Shown here piece by piece: positions 1 through 8,108 of a stretch of DNA of 64,000 bases. The DNA comes from Edaphobacter lichenicola (GTDB lineage: Bacteria; Acidobacteriota; Terriglobia; Terriglobales; Acidobacteriaceae). Numbering within the stretch: the stretch's first letter is position 1; each line of letters begins with the position of its first letter. Both the position numbers and the translations under genes were made by a program. The stretch covers positions 434,001 through 498,000 of the forward strand of contig NZ_CP073696.1 of the NCBI RefSeq assembly GCF_025264645.1, given 5' to 3'. The notes under the pieces were generated by a model, which saw only the letters and a list, made by a program, of their open reading frames with translations, was not told the origin of the DNA and searched no databases.

Positions 1-245
1 CCGATTGTGGCATCACCCGGCTGGCGGGAGACCCTGCCAAGCTGGCGCACTATTTTCAGATCCCGGAAGGGGAGGTCAATTCAAAGTCGGTCACCGACCC
101 TCGCGCGGCCGTTGCCGGCGATGTTGCTTTGCTCCGGACGATTCCCGGACTCCCGGGCAAGTGGCTTCTCTCAGGGCTCGTCTATGACGTGGCGACCGGG
201 CTGGTCGAGGTTGTTGTACCGCCAGCGCCGATTCGTGCTGCGTAA
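1..245 (+). CDS. Beta-carbonic anhydrase, C-terminal fragment (5' end outside window)
   Basis: The frame from base 3 is open to TAA at 243-245 and gives 80 residues. It begins DCGITRLAGDP, which I read as the last zinc-binding Cys block (HTDCG-like) of a beta-class carbonic anhydrase. It ends with the GLVYDVATGLVEVVV strand typical of the carboxy end of these enzymes (CO2/bicarbonate interconversion, cytosolic). The LLRTIPGLPGKW stretch fits the helix before that strand. The N-terminal half, with the first Cys and the His ligand, lies left of the window. A frame-shifted reading of the same bases from position 7 gives a low-complexity Arg-rich product and is not the gene. The family assignment is from memory of motifs and only the tail is visible. 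Confidence 0.68.
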   Translation, partial: DCGITRLAGDPAKLAHYFQIPEGEVNSKSVTDPRAAVAGDVALLRTIPGLPGKWLLSGLVYDVATGLVEVVVPPAPIRAA

Positions 246-398
246 CTATCAGGATGGGTTACGTGAAGCGCGGTGCGACGTACTGATTCGCTCGATGAGT
301 GAGTTGGCCTGTTAGCGACAGATGAGAATAAAGCTGGCAGAAGTCCGATTCTCCGGGCGACGACCATCAATCCTTCCTCTCAATGCAAGATCGGCCCG

Positions 399-1595
399 TT
401 AGTTGGCGAGCCAAGTATTGTAGGTGAGAGAGCGCCAGAGCCACTCGACAGGTCCCCATCTGTGCCTCGCGAGCCACCATCGGCTGAACCAGATTTGAAA
501 ACAAAAGACCACGATCGCCACTTCAACACTGAAGGAGTACGTCTCCTTGTGCAGCAATCCCAATCCGAATCCCGAGAACAGCAGCAGCCCAATGACGTTC
601 TGCATGAGATAGTTCGTCATAGTCATTTGGCCGACGCACTGAAAGGACCTGAAAAATGTCGTATTTCGCAGCTTGAGAAAAATCCGGCAAAGAATGCACG
701 TCAAGCACACCATCAGCGAGAGCTCAAACCAGATAAAGGCGTCATAGTGGCGGTCGACGCGCCATCCTAAGCTGACGAAAGCAAGATGGAGAAGCAGTAG
801 TGCGACCACAACGAGCGCGGATATCCAGAGTGCGCGTTGCAGCAACCGCTGCTGGTTGCCGAGTTGTTCGAAGAAGGCGCTCTTCTGAAGATAGGCTCCA
901 AGAAAACCGCAGGTCAGCATGACAAGGTTCCAATCGAAGTATTTAGGAAATGAGAACAAGACGTGAACCCCTGAAAGGCAGCCGAAGCGGAGAACATCGA
1001 TGAGGTGATGGCTCTGGTAAAGACTTACAGGTGGGTCCGCGAAAGGTGTTATCAGGTGAACCGAGCGGCTCAGGGGAATGAGCAGCGGAACGGTCAGCAG
1101 GCCGCAAATCGTGAGAACGAGAAAGACCTTTTGAGAGGCGCGATAGAAAAGAGAGATGACGAGTCCCATCAGAACGTAGTCCTTCAAGATGTCGCCATAG
1201 TAGAAGCTCGAGTTCACCAAAGCGATGATGCCGAGCCAGAACATGCGGCGCAGAAACAATCGCAGGGAAGCAGAGCTTGTCTCCTGACGGCGTGCTATCA
1301 GCATCGCGAAGCCATAGCCAAACAACACGGACAGCAGGGTCCACTCCTTTGTCTGGAAGCAGAGCTGGACGACGAATTTCATCGTTCTGCTCGTCAGATC
1401 ATGCGTAGGAACTCTGATCACTGCGTCGAAGGAATAGAAGAGAGCGTAGTTCACAAGCACCACACCCAGCAGCGCCCAGCCGCGCAATGCGTCGACGATC
1501 GCGGTTCTCCGGCGTGGCTCCCGGGGAGCGGGAGCAGCGAGCTCCATCGCTTGGGCCACCGCAGGCATTGCTATCATTGCCGCAGATTCGCTCAT
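399..1595 (-). CDS. DUF418 (YeiB-type) integral membrane protein
   Basis: 398 residues, polytopic. After a short Ala/Pro-rich head comes the conserved R-x-x-x-VDALRGWALLGVVLVN helix that opens DUF418/YeiB-like proteins; roughly eight to ten hydrophobic segments follow. The C-terminal DUF418 block is visible as GQMTMTNYLMQNVIG and ends GPVEWLWRSLTY. The biochemical role of the family is unknown; it resembles acyltransferase-3 membrane proteins and is proposed to act in transport or envelope modification. I choose ATG 1595 rather than 1631 because its ATGA overlaps the stop of the upstream HAAS gene and a GAGGAG ribosome site lies 6 nt before it. It is the last gene of the padR-HAAS-DUF418 operon, so it is the likely effector under PadR control. 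Confidence 0.85.
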   Translation of the reverse strand: MSESAAMIAMPAVAQAMELAAPAPREPRRRTAIVDALRGWALLGVVLVNYALFYSFDAVIRVPTHDLTSRTMKFVVQLCFQTKEWTLLSVLFGYGFAMLIARRQETSSASLRLFLRRMFWLGIIALVNSSFYYGDILKDYVLMGLVISLFYRASQKVFLVLTICGLLTVPLLIPLSRSVHLITPFADPPVSLYQSHHLIDVLRFGCLSGVHVLFSFPKYFDWNLVMLTCGFLGAYLQKSAFFEQLGNQQRLLQRALWISALVVVALLLLHLAFVSLGWRVDRHYDAFIWFELSLMVCLTCILCRIFLKLRNTTFFRSFQCVGQMTMTNYLMQNVIGLLLFSGFGLGLLHKETYSFSVEVAIVVFCFQIWFSRWWLARHRWGPVEWLWRSLTYNTWLAN

Positions 1596-2227
1596 GCTCG
1601 TCTCCTCAGCAGACTTGTCACCGTCCGCCAAAGCGTCCAGCGCAGGCCCAGGTATCCGAGCAGGGCCAACGCCAGAAGACTTGGATACATCCCCGCACCC
1701 AGTACCTCTTCGGATTCGGGTATTGGGTTTGCATAGCCGAACTGGATGTGATCGCGGCCAAGACGAAGGGGAAGGCGTTCAGGCGCGCTGTGTATGTACC
1801 GGTGTGGTGTGTTGAGGGGGAGGTCCACCCACAGGCCAACTCGGTCCGGGTGAATGGCTTTAATCGTGAAGCAGGTAAGGCTGCTCGCGATCAGAATCGA
1901 AAAGATACAGGCGAACAAAAGACCGATACAAGCCGTCAGGCTGCCCCGCGCCAACCCCATCACGGCGGAGAGCATCGTGAGCGTTCTTCCGCTATCGCGC
2001 GCGCGGGTTAGCATGTACTCGTCCACAAAGCCAGACGCGTAACCGACGGCAGGGCCAAACGCCCCCAACACGTCTTCAATGTTTTGTCCCTGACGAACCC
2101 GCTCATGAAGATGCTCCCGCACCTCACGGACGATCTCGCGGCGATCGTCCAGAGGCAGGTCTTTGAGAGCAGCTTCGAGGGTCTTAAACCACTCGGTCTC
2201 TTGCGTATTTTGAACAGGGTAGGTCAA
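1592..2227 (-). CDS. HAAS-domain (DUF1700-like) two-helix membrane protein
   Basis: 211 residues from a proposed TTG start. Residues about 8-65 form a HAAS/permease-prefix helical domain (FKTLEAALKDLPLDDRREIVREV, then EHLHER and GQNIEDVLGAFGP), which is usually encoded next to PadR regulators. Two hydrophobic segments follow, at about 85-115 and near the C-terminus. The start is inferred: TTG at 2227 overlaps the padR stop (TTGA) and is preceded 6 nt earlier by GGAGG. An in-frame ATG at 2278 would give 17 more residues lying inside padR and has no such site. In known families HAAS proteins are thought to sense or transmit signals at the membrane. Here it sits between PadR and a DUF418 protein, with stop/start overlaps on both sides, which implies coupled translation. 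Confidence 0.82.
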   Translation of the reverse strand: MTYPVQNTQETEWFKTLEAALKDLPLDDRREIVREVREHLHERVRQGQNIEDVLGAFGPAVGYASGFVDEYMLTRARDSGRTLTMLSAVMGLARGSLTACIGLLFACIFSILIASSLTCFTIKAIHPDRVGLWVDLPLNTPHRYIHSAPERLPLRLGRDHIQFGYANPIPESEEVLGAGMYPSLLALALLGYLGLRWTLWRTVTSLLRRRA

Positions 2228-2592
2228 CGGCCACCTCCGGTAAGAAAGGTACGGAGCCTGTCGCTGATGGACAGCCATTGCTCCGCCTGGATTTTCAATT
2301 CAGCCGCGCCAGCGGGTGTGAGGGTGTAATACTTCCTGGGGTGTGAAATGTCCTTCTGGATACGCCAATCCGCCGCGACGAGCCCGGTTTTCTCAAGCCG
2401 ATACAACAACGGGTAGAGTGTGCCTTCGGCGATGTCGAGACCGGCTTCTGTTCGAAGCCGATCCAGGATCTGCAAACCGTACTCTGGACCGTTCCTCAGC
2501 AGATGCATCAGAGCGAGTTCGGATAACCCCTTAAAAAGCTGGGTTTCGCGCTTATTGCGGCGGGCCTTCTCGGATTCACGTTCAATTGTCAT
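2224..2592 (-). CDS. PadR-family transcriptional regulator
   Basis: 122 residues, one winged-helix PadR domain. Visible landmarks are LFKGLSELALMHLL (helix 1), YGLQILDRLRTEAGLDIAEGTLYPLLYRLEKTGLV (recognition helix and wing) and RKYYTLTPAGAAEL (second wing strand), followed by a C-terminal helix (QAEQWLSISDRLRTFL) used for dimerisation. I take ATG 2592 as start; an in-frame TTG at 2616 would lie inside the palindromic operator just upstream. It is the first gene of an operon with the HAAS and DUF418 genes (TTGA and ATGA overlaps). Family knowledge says such PadR proteins repress their own operon until a ligand or the HAAS partner relieves them; the palindrome at the promoter supports autoregulation. 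Confidence 0.92.
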   Translation of the reverse strand: MTIERESEKARRNKRETQLFKGLSELALMHLLRNGPEYGLQILDRLRTEAGLDIAEGTLYPLLYRLEKTGLVAADWRIQKDISHPRKYYTLTPAGAAELKIQAEQWLSISDRLRTFLTGGGR

Positions 2593-2602
2593 AGCGCATT
2601 TG

Positions 2603-2629
2603 CAAATATCTTGCAATGCAAGATATTTG
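2603..2629. promoter_or_regulatory. Perfect 13-bp inverted repeat, probable PadR operator
   Basis: CAAATATCTTGCA and its exact complement are separated by a single A (2616), just 11 bp upstream of the padR start codon. PadR dimers bind palindromes of this size at their own promoters. An AT-rich stretch (tcaatataaaaag) lies immediately beyond on the promoter-distal side and could supply the -10/-35 region. Confidence 0.8.
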
Positions 2630-2725
2630 TCAATATAAAAAGTGAGCTTTTTTCGACATGTTTTTTCGCAGACCTCGGTGGAACGCTTCTCTCAGGAAAC
2701 GCACCTAAAAAGAGCATTGGTTGGC

Positions 2726-2763
2726 TCTTGATGAGTGATACATCGCCGATGCACTCATCAAGA
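2726..2763. repeat. Intergenic inverted repeat (12-bp arms with nested 5-bp arms)
   Basis: TCTTGATGAGTG at 2726-2737 pairs exactly with 2752-2763, and the interior holds CATCG-C-CGATG (2741-2751), so the whole element can fold as one hairpin with a 3-nt bulge. No T-run follows on either strand, so it is not a standard intrinsic terminator. It lies between the divergent ends of padR's promoter region and the DUF255 gene's 3' end. Confidence 0.6.
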
Positions 2764-2833
2764 AACAGGTTTGTTCGTTGTGGCCTTCGTTTGAAATTAC
2801 GTTGGTTGTGCCGGAGGATGCTTGCCGTTGCGA

Positions 2834-4636
2834 TCAGTTAGAGAGTTGGGCTTTGTGGATCTTTGCGGCTACTTCTTCTGGTTTGAAGATGGGGGAGGAG
2901 CAGGCGCGGGCGGTGCAGAGGAAGAGGGCTGATTGCTTGAGGGGTGGATAGGTGACTGCTGTGGGGACTGGATTGCGGTCGGTGGGGTCGCGCCACTCGA
3001 TGAGTTCGTGTGAGGTGAGGGAGCGGAGGGCGGCGGTGTGGAGAGCCACGGCTTGCTGGTCGGAGGATGGGCCGAGGATGGTGATGTGGAGAGGGTCTTG
3101 CGTGAAGTCTTCGTAGGCGAGGAGGGTGCCGGCGGAGAGTGGTTGCAGGGCGATGGTACTGGAGGCGAGGTAGCGCATGGCTTCGGCGGCCATCTGGTGA
3201 TAGGTGGGGTCTGCGGTGGCGACGGAGAGTAAGGATGTGAAGCGGACGAGGGCTACGTTTTCGTCACGGTCGGGGTGCGGGCGGTAGGCTGCGTCGGTGC
3301 GCGTGGGTGAGGTGAGGAATCCCGTGCCGGGTTTTGTGGGGGCGAAGTGGGCGGCGATGAACTTTGCGGCGGCTGTTGCGGCGGTGAGGTCGTTGCGGTC
3401 GCCGGTGACGTTGTAGAGGGCGAGGTAGGCTTGGCCCATGGCGAGGGTGTCGCCTAGGTAGGGGCCAGCCGGGTCGGCGTCGTCGTGGCGGAAGCCGCCG
3501 CCGGGGATGGTGCGATGGATGGTGATCCAGTTGGCGGCGCGTCTTGCTTCGGTGAGGGCGGAGGTGTCTCCGCTGACGGCGTAGAGCTGGCAGAGGGCGG
3601 CGATGGTCCAGCCGTTTTCGCGGGCATAGACGTGCTTGTCGATACGTGGGATGCCTTGGGCGCGGCGGCCGCGGTCGTCGAGTTTGAAGTAGGGCTCGTT
3701 GTCTTCGCCGTCGTGGAGGTCGGCGTCCTGAGAGACGAAGAAGACGCCGGTGGGGGCGTCGGTGAGGAAGGTGTGGACGTAGTGGTGGACGGATTGGGCA
3801 GCGGCGAGATCTTCGGGGTTGTGGGTTTGCGCGTAGGCGAGGGAGTACTCGCGGAGATAGGAGGCCTGGATGGAGATGAGCTTTTCGAAGTGCGGCTCGC
3901 GCCAGTCGCCGCTGACGGAGTACTGGTAGGCGCCGCCCCAGACGGGGTCGAGGAGGAGGGTGGCGTTGTGGAGGGTGTCGGTGGCGCGCTTGGTGTAGAG
4001 GGTGTTGTTGCGAGCGGATAGGCGGAGGGCGTACTCGACGGACTCCTCGTCGAGGTACTTGTGGACGAAGCCCCAGCCGGAGTTGGGTTGATCGTATTGG
4101 GCGTCGTAGCTGGTGTGGATGCGGGTGAGGAGCGCGGGGGCGATGGTGGCGTCGGCGGCGGGATGGAGCGCGGCTTCGCGCTCGATGCTGGGGCCGGGGG
4201 AGGGGTCGTCGATGATGGCCTTGAGCATGGAGGCCATGAGACGAGGCTGGAGGAAGCCTTGACGTTTGACGATCTCGGAGCCGTCGGCGGCGAAGACAAC
4301 GGTGGCGGGCCAGCCGTAGTCCTGATAGCGATTGGAGATGTCGGGGCGTGAGTCTTGATCGACTTTGACGAGGATGTACTTTTCGTTGAGGAGGCGGATG
4401 ACGGTGGGGTCGCGGTAGGTGACGTCGTCCATGACGTGACACCAGTGGCACCAGACGGCTTCAAGGTCGAGGAGGACGAACTTGTGTTGTTGGCGAGCGG
4501 TGGTGAAGGCGGCGTCGGACCATGGCTGCCAGTGGAGTGTGGGCTGGTGTGCTCGGGCTGGTGATGGTGCGATTGCGCTGACAATGAGTGCGAGGAAGAG
4601 GCAGAGGCGTGCGGCGGCGTGGTTGGTTCGAGTCAC
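2834..4636 (-). CDS. Secreted thioredoxin-fold DUF255 protein (YyaL/SSP411-like)
   Basis: 600 residues from a GTG start. Residues 1-29 are a signal peptide ending PARAHQ. Residues about 35-145 are a thioredoxin-like DUF255 domain with WCHWCHVM (Cys63 and Cys66) followed by YRDPTVIRLLNEKYILVKVD and the cis-Pro region GWPATVVF. The rest is an alpha/alpha-barrel domain of the six-hairpin type (GWGFVHKYLDEESVEYALRL, WREPHFEKLI, AYLALYNVTGD). The family is widespread, often called YyaL or SPATA20-like, and its substrate is unknown; a disulfide or glycan-related role is guessed. The signal peptide makes the protein periplasmic here. Both neighbours are separate transcription units. Long Arg/Pro-rich frames cover the same DNA but are composition artefacts. 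Confidence 0.88.
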   Translation of the reverse strand: MTRTNHAAARLCLFLALIVSAIAPSPARAHQPTLHWQPWSDAAFTTARQQHKFVLLDLEAVWCHWCHVMDDVTYRDPTVIRLLNEKYILVKVDQDSRPDISNRYQDYGWPATVVFAADGSEIVKRQGFLQPRLMASMLKAIIDDPSPGPSIEREAALHPAADATIAPALLTRIHTSYDAQYDQPNSGWGFVHKYLDEESVEYALRLSARNNTLYTKRATDTLHNATLLLDPVWGGAYQYSVSGDWREPHFEKLISIQASYLREYSLAYAQTHNPEDLAAAQSVHHYVHTFLTDAPTGVFFVSQDADLHDGEDNEPYFKLDDRGRRAQGIPRIDKHVYARENGWTIAALCQLYAVSGDTSALTEARRAANWITIHRTIPGGGFRHDDADPAGPYLGDTLAMGQAYLALYNVTGDRNDLTAATAAAKFIAAHFAPTKPGTGFLTSPTRTDAAYRPHPDRDENVALVRFTSLLSVATADPTYHQMAAEAMRYLASSTIALQPLSAGTLLAYEDFTQDPLHITILGPSSDQQAVALHTAALRSLTSHELIEWRDPTDRNPVPTAVTYPPLKQSALFLCTARACSSPIFKPEEVAAKIHKAQLSN

Positions 4637-4689
4637 TCTGAGAGTACGTTTGGGATGCGGTGGTGGATTAGTTCTGTGTACTGGCGGAG

Positions 4690-4739
4690 TGTCCTGCCGG
4701 ATGAACCGCCTGCGCGGCGACTGGCCGCTTCGTGGCCTG
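4690..4739. repeat. 50-bp interspersed repeat, copy 1
   Basis: TGTCCTGCCGGAtgaaCCGC and the following CTGCGCGGCG...GGCCGCTTCGTGGCCTG match the element at 5528-5577 at about 42 of 50 positions by eye. It contains short GC-rich palindromic blocks (GCGCGGC, GGCCGCTTCGTGGCC). It occupies the gap between two minus-strand genes. Confidence 0.65.
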
Positions 4740-4768
4740 GGTACTTTTTTCTCGCGTGCGGGTGGCGT

Positions 4769-5314
4769 CTATTCGGAGGGATGAACAGGCTGGTCGCCCC
4801 AGTGGTCGGAGCGGATGGGCTTGAAGTTATGCCAGTCTATGAGTCCGCCAGCGGACTTTATTCTTGGGGTGATCAACTGTCGTATCCGCTGCGCGGTTTG
4901 TGTGGGAAGGAGAGCCATACAGATGAATCCTCCTGCGCCAGTGTGAGCTAAATTCTTGCTCAAGATGACCGACAGTAAACATGGGACGATCAAGATCAAG
5001 CTTGCCCAAGTCCAGATTGGATTTGCGACCAGAGCCTTAACCGGCTCTAGTTCGGCGTCGTTCCAGATGTCGTTTTGGAAGCCGCGCTTGAATTTCCGCT
5101 CTGCAGAGAGGGAGACGGACAGGCCCAGAGCGAAGGGCGCCAGGAAGGCGATCAGTCGGAGACGATTTGTCCAGAGGATCGCCCAAGCCCCATGCCCGTT
5201 TGTCGAGAGGTGTGGAATCGGCAGGAGAGATAGGAGCAATGCGCTTGCGGCGAGCAATGCGCCCGCGATTGCCCAGGTTACGAGACGCTTCGGGTTGGGC
5301 TTCCGCTCGTCCAT
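4769..5314 (-). CDS. Hypothetical membrane protein
   Basis: 181 residues starting MDERKPNPKR; the in-frame extension upstream to 5389 is Ser/Arg-rich and probably untranslated. Four hydrophobic segments are visible: AIAGALLAASALLLSLL, LRLIAFLAPFALGLSVSL, IWTWASLILIVPCLLSVIL and a weaker GAGGFICMALL. Basic residues flank the helices. I recognise no family motif. It sits alone between two copies of the 50-bp repeat, with the DUF255 gene downstream and the amidase upstream on the same strand. Function unknown; it could be an envelope or small transporter-like protein. Confidence 0.6.
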   Translation of the reverse strand: MDERKPNPKRLVTWAIAGALLAASALLLSLLPIPHLSTNGHGAWAILWTNRLRLIAFLAPFALGLSVSLSAERKFKRGFQNDIWNDAELEPVKALVANPIWTWASLILIVPCLLSVILSKNLAHTGAGGFICMALLPTQTAQRIRQLITPRIKSAGGLIDWHNFKPIRSDHWGDQPVHPSE

Positions 5315-5638
5315 GGCGGAATTATATCCACGGAGCCCGTGGCTTGATGATGAAAAGATGCGGGGGGTTCTCTCCACTGCGCTGCTCACGTGAGACTGTC
5401 AGTAGCTTTGGTCGAGATGACGATCTCTGAGGAATGGGACAGGAGAAGAGGCAACTGCAACTGCTGGTCGAGAGTTTTGCGCTCCCATCCATCGCGATAG
5501 GACTGCGATGGATGGGTATCTGGCTTGTGTCCTGCCGGACGGGCCGCCTGCGCGGCGGGCGGCCACTTCGTGGCTTGTATACCGGTCTCGGCAGGGCCGG
5601 ATGTATAAGGCCTCGCGTTGCTCGGTTGTCGACTGTGA
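5315..5638. other. Gene-free stretch holding degenerate repeats
   Basis: No convincing gene. It contains a second copy of the 50-bp repeat (5528-5577) and, at about 5369-5430, a degenerate element of the kind 'ggttctctccactgcgctgctcac...ggtcgagatgacgat', whose left part recurs at 19330-19350. Short open frames here have no ribosome site and look random. Confidence 0.5.
5528..5577. repeat. 50-bp interspersed repeat, copy 2
   Basis: TGTCCTGCCGGAcgggCCGC then CTGCGCGGCGGGCGGCC and ACTTCGTGGCTTG; about 84 percent identical by eye to 4690-4739 and in the same orientation. The sequence CCGCCTGCGCGGCGGGCGG can fold on itself. Confidence 0.65.
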
Positions 5639-7426
5639 CTAGAAGCCGGGTGGGTTTTCTTGCGCTACGTTGAAGTGGCGTTCCATGGCGAGACCGACGC
5701 TTGCGATGGTGCCTTCGTCGAAGAGGCGGCCGATGAGAGTGACGCCGTGAGGGACGCGACGTGGTGGTGAGAACTTTGGAAGAGGCTTGGTTGGGTCGGG
5801 TGCCCAGTCGCTGCGGGCTTCGGAGACTTCGACGAAGCCGGCGCGGAGTGTGAGCGAGGGATGACCCGTGAAGTTGGTGATGGTGAGGATCTCGTCGCGC
5901 AGGGAGGGAACGAGGAGGAGATCGACTTCGTTCATGATGCGCGCCATCTCGGCGGCGACCATGCGGCGAAGGCGGTCGGCCTGGACGTAGTCGACGGCGG
6001 AGAGGAAGTGGGATTGGCGGAAGGTGTTGGGCCAGGCGTCGGGGACTTGCGCTTTGAGCTGGTCGACGTGGTGGTTGAGGGTGATCTCTTCGAAGGCGGC
6101 GGCTGATTCGGCAAAGAGGATGAGGTCGAGGTTGTCGTAGGGCCAGTCGGGGAGAGTGACTTCAACGGGTGTCATGCCTAGGGTGGAGATGGCAGCGAGG
6201 GCGGCGCGGTCTACGTCAGTGGCGGGGGCCTCCTTCATCCATTGGGGGAAGTAGCCGACTTTCAAATTTTTTACTGATGCGGCTGCGTCGAAGGCCAGTT
6301 TGCTGGGGACGCAGGCTACGTCTTTGTTGTCGGGGCCGGTGATGGAGTTGAGGACGAGCATGGTGTCTTCAACGCTGCGGGCCATGGGGCCGAGTTTGTC
6401 GAGGGACCAGCAGAGTGTCATGGCTCCTGTGCGCGGGACGCGGCCGTAGGTGGGGCGCAGGCCGGTGACTCCGCAACGCATGGAGGGGGAGACGATGCTG
6501 CCTCCGGTTTCAGAGCCGATGGCGAAGGCGACGAGGCCTGCGGCGGTTGCGGCTCCGGGGCCAGCGCTCGAGCCTGAGGAGCCTTCTTCGAGGAGCCAGG
6601 GGTTCATGGTCTGGCCGCCGAACCATACGTCGTTGAGGGCCAGGGCACCGAGCGAGAGTTTTGCGATAAGGACTGCGCCTGCGGCGTTGAGGCGCTCGGT
6701 GACGGTGGCGTCGGCGGTGGGGATGCGGTGCTCGAAGGGCTCGGCGCCCCAGGTGGTTGGGATGTTGGCGGTGTCGAGGAGATCTTTTGCGCCCCAGGGG
6801 ATGCCGTGGAGTGGGCCGCGGTAGTGACCGGCGGCTATCTCTGCGTCGGCGGCTCTGGCTTGCTCGAGCGCGTGGTCGCGAGTGAGGGTGATGATGCAGT
6901 TGATCTTGGGATTCAACTGCTCGATGCGCTTGAGGTAGATCTCGGTGAGGCGCGTGCTGGTGAGTTTGCGGGTTTCGATCCAGCGGGAGAGCTGGTGGAC
7001 GGGAGCGAAGGCGATGGCTTCGTCGGTGGTGGGGAGCGGTGCGTTGGATTTGGTGCGGATGAACTCGTTTTTGGCGGGAAGAGTGGCCTGGCCGGGCAGG
7101 ATGGAGTTGACCGTCGTGTAGGGTGCGATGTTGTCGGGGATGGTGACTTTGCGTGGGCCGGTGCGGCGTTCGTAGAGGGGGGCCATTGCGCTGCGCCAGT
7201 TGCCGGCGGCCTGGGCGCGGTCCTTTTCGGTAAGGGTGTATTGGATTAGTTTTTCGGCTTCGGCGAAGGTGGAGGGCGTGACCTCAGGGCCAACGGAGGG
7301 TGAGGTGCCGAAGGCGGGTGGTGCGCCGGGAGTAGCTGGGGTGTTGGGAGTTTGGGCTAAGGCGGTGGCGGATGCGAGCAGAGTGAGCGTGCTTTGGGTC
7401 AGAAATTCTCGACGCGATTTCGACAT
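5639..7426 (-). CDS. Exported amidase (amidase-signature family)
   Basis: 595 residues. The N-terminus MSKSRREFLTQSTLTLLASATALAQ is a Tat-like signal, so the enzyme is probably exported folded. The amidase-signature core spans about 135-590. Catalytic Lys214 lies in HGIPWGAKDLL, the Gly/Ser loop EGSSGSSAGPG is at 281-291 (cis-Ser 286 or 287), and the nucleophile Ser310 is in GSETGGSI. This is the Ser-cisSer-Lys triad of enzymes that hydrolyse amides (GatA, fatty-acid and aryl-acyl amidases). The exported form and solitary location argue against GatA of the transamidation complex. Substrate unknown. An AGAGGAA site precedes the ATG. It is transcribed alone, with repeats on both sides. Confidence 0.9.
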   Translation of the reverse strand: MSKSRREFLTQSTLTLLASATALAQTPNTPATPGAPPAFGTSPSVGPEVTPSTFAEAEKLIQYTLTEKDRAQAAGNWRSAMAPLYERRTGPRKVTIPDNIAPYTTVNSILPGQATLPAKNEFIRTKSNAPLPTTDEAIAFAPVHQLSRWIETRKLTSTRLTEIYLKRIEQLNPKINCIITLTRDHALEQARAADAEIAAGHYRGPLHGIPWGAKDLLDTANIPTTWGAEPFEHRIPTADATVTERLNAAGAVLIAKLSLGALALNDVWFGGQTMNPWLLEEGSSGSSAGPGAATAAGLVAFAIGSETGGSIVSPSMRCGVTGLRPTYGRVPRTGAMTLCWSLDKLGPMARSVEDTMLVLNSITGPDNKDVACVPSKLAFDAAASVKNLKVGYFPQWMKEAPATDVDRAALAAISTLGMTPVEVTLPDWPYDNLDLILFAESAAAFEEITLNHHVDQLKAQVPDAWPNTFRQSHFLSAVDYVQADRLRRMVAAEMARIMNEVDLLLVPSLRDEILTITNFTGHPSLTLRAGFVEVSEARSDWAPDPTKPLPKFSPPRRVPHGVTLIGRLFDEGTIASVGLAMERHFNVAQENPPGF

Positions 7427-7585
7427 TGGTTCCTCTGGTGGCGATTGTAGCGGGAGCTGCGCGAAGAGATGTCATGGGATGTTCACACTAGGAGTGCGTT
7501 GGCTATTTACCGCTCACTTTGAACAACCAGACAAAATACTCAGTTGTCCGAGAAATCGTTTTACGAGCTAGTGGCTATAGATAAT

Positions 7586-7613
7586 GAGAAGCCGACATAT
7601 CAGGACTAATCAG
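7586..7613. repeat. REP-like repeat, copy 1 (overlaps marR stop codon)
   Basis: GAGAAGCCGACATATCAGG followed by ACTAATCAG; 25 of 28 positions match 15042-15069, and TATCAGGACTAAT is the exact complement of 17150-17162. The marR stop codon (7606-7608, minus strand) lies inside it. Upstream, GAGTGCGTTGGCTATTT (7496-7512) also resembles GAGTGCATTGGCGATTT next to copy 2. Confidence 0.6.
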
Positions 7614-8055
7614 GTGTCAGTGTCTCAATCAAACGACGAATCGTACTGAGCGCGGCGTCGAGTTTCTCAAGTTCATCGTTATCGAGTGCCGTAATGGATT
7701 GACTCAGCCGACGAACACGGCGGTCACGACCTTGCAGCAGCAACTTCTTCCCCTTCATCGTCGCTACGATCTGCGTTAGGCGTCCGTCCTTCGAGTCTCT
7801 CTGTTTGGAGACAAGCTGTTGTTGCGCTAAAGCGTTTACTATGCGCGTCATTGTGGGTGGGCGCACCTGCTCGGCTTCGGCGAGAGCGCCCAAGGTGATC
7901 GAGCCACTGAAGACTATTACAGATAGGGCCGACAAGCGGGGCGCAGTTGAACCACTGGCCTGATCGGCCCGCCTCAAGCCTCGCAACAAGCGTATCGCCA
8001 CAGAATGTAACTCGCTTGCGAGTTGATCCGAATCGCGTGTTTTCTTCATTGACAT
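7606..8055 (-). CDS. MarR-family transcriptional regulator
   Basis: 149 residues from ATG 8055 (ATG 8049 is also possible; the longer form to 8088 would overlap the operator). Helices and wing match MarR: LHSVAIRLLRGLRRA at the N-terminus, then LGALAEAEQVRPPTMTRIVNALAQQQLVSKQRDSKDGRLTQI as HTH and beta-wing with the conserved D-x-R motif, then a C-terminal dimerisation helix (LDNDELEKLDAALSTIRRLIE). It is divergent from the VOC-ABM pair, with a 13-bp palindrome between them, the usual layout for a MarR repressor controlling its neighbours and itself. The last codons and stop are supplied by a REP-like repeat. Confidence 0.9.
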   Translation of the reverse strand: MSMKKTRDSDQLASELHSVAIRLLRGLRRADQASGSTAPRLSALSVIVFSGSITLGALAEAEQVRPPTMTRIVNALAQQQLVSKQRDSKDGRLTQIVATMKGKKLLLQGRDRRVRRLSQSITALDNDELEKLDAALSTIRRLIETLTPD

Positions 8056-8081
8056 GGGTCGCCTGCTCTTAGCATAATTCA

Positions 8082-8094
8082 TTAGCAATGCTAA
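8082..8094. promoter_or_regulatory. Palindrome between marR and VOC gene, probable MarR operator
   Basis: TTAGCA-A-TGCTAA, perfect 6-bp arms around one base, in the 53-bp divergent gap. A further TTAGCATAA half-site lies at 8069-8077. The site sits where it would cover promoters in both directions. Confidence 0.65.
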
Positions 8095-8108
8095 CGAGTG
8101 GAGGTAAA

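Noticed and set aside
1005..1736. 243-codon plus-strand frame opposite DUF418
   Set aside because: Gln/His/Arg-rich shadow of a polytopic membrane-protein gene.
3264..4584. Long minus-strand Arg/Pro- or Ser/Thr/Pro-rich frames overlapping the DUF255 gene
   Set aside because: They share the DNA of a well-supported enzyme gene in other frames, have extreme composition and no motifs.
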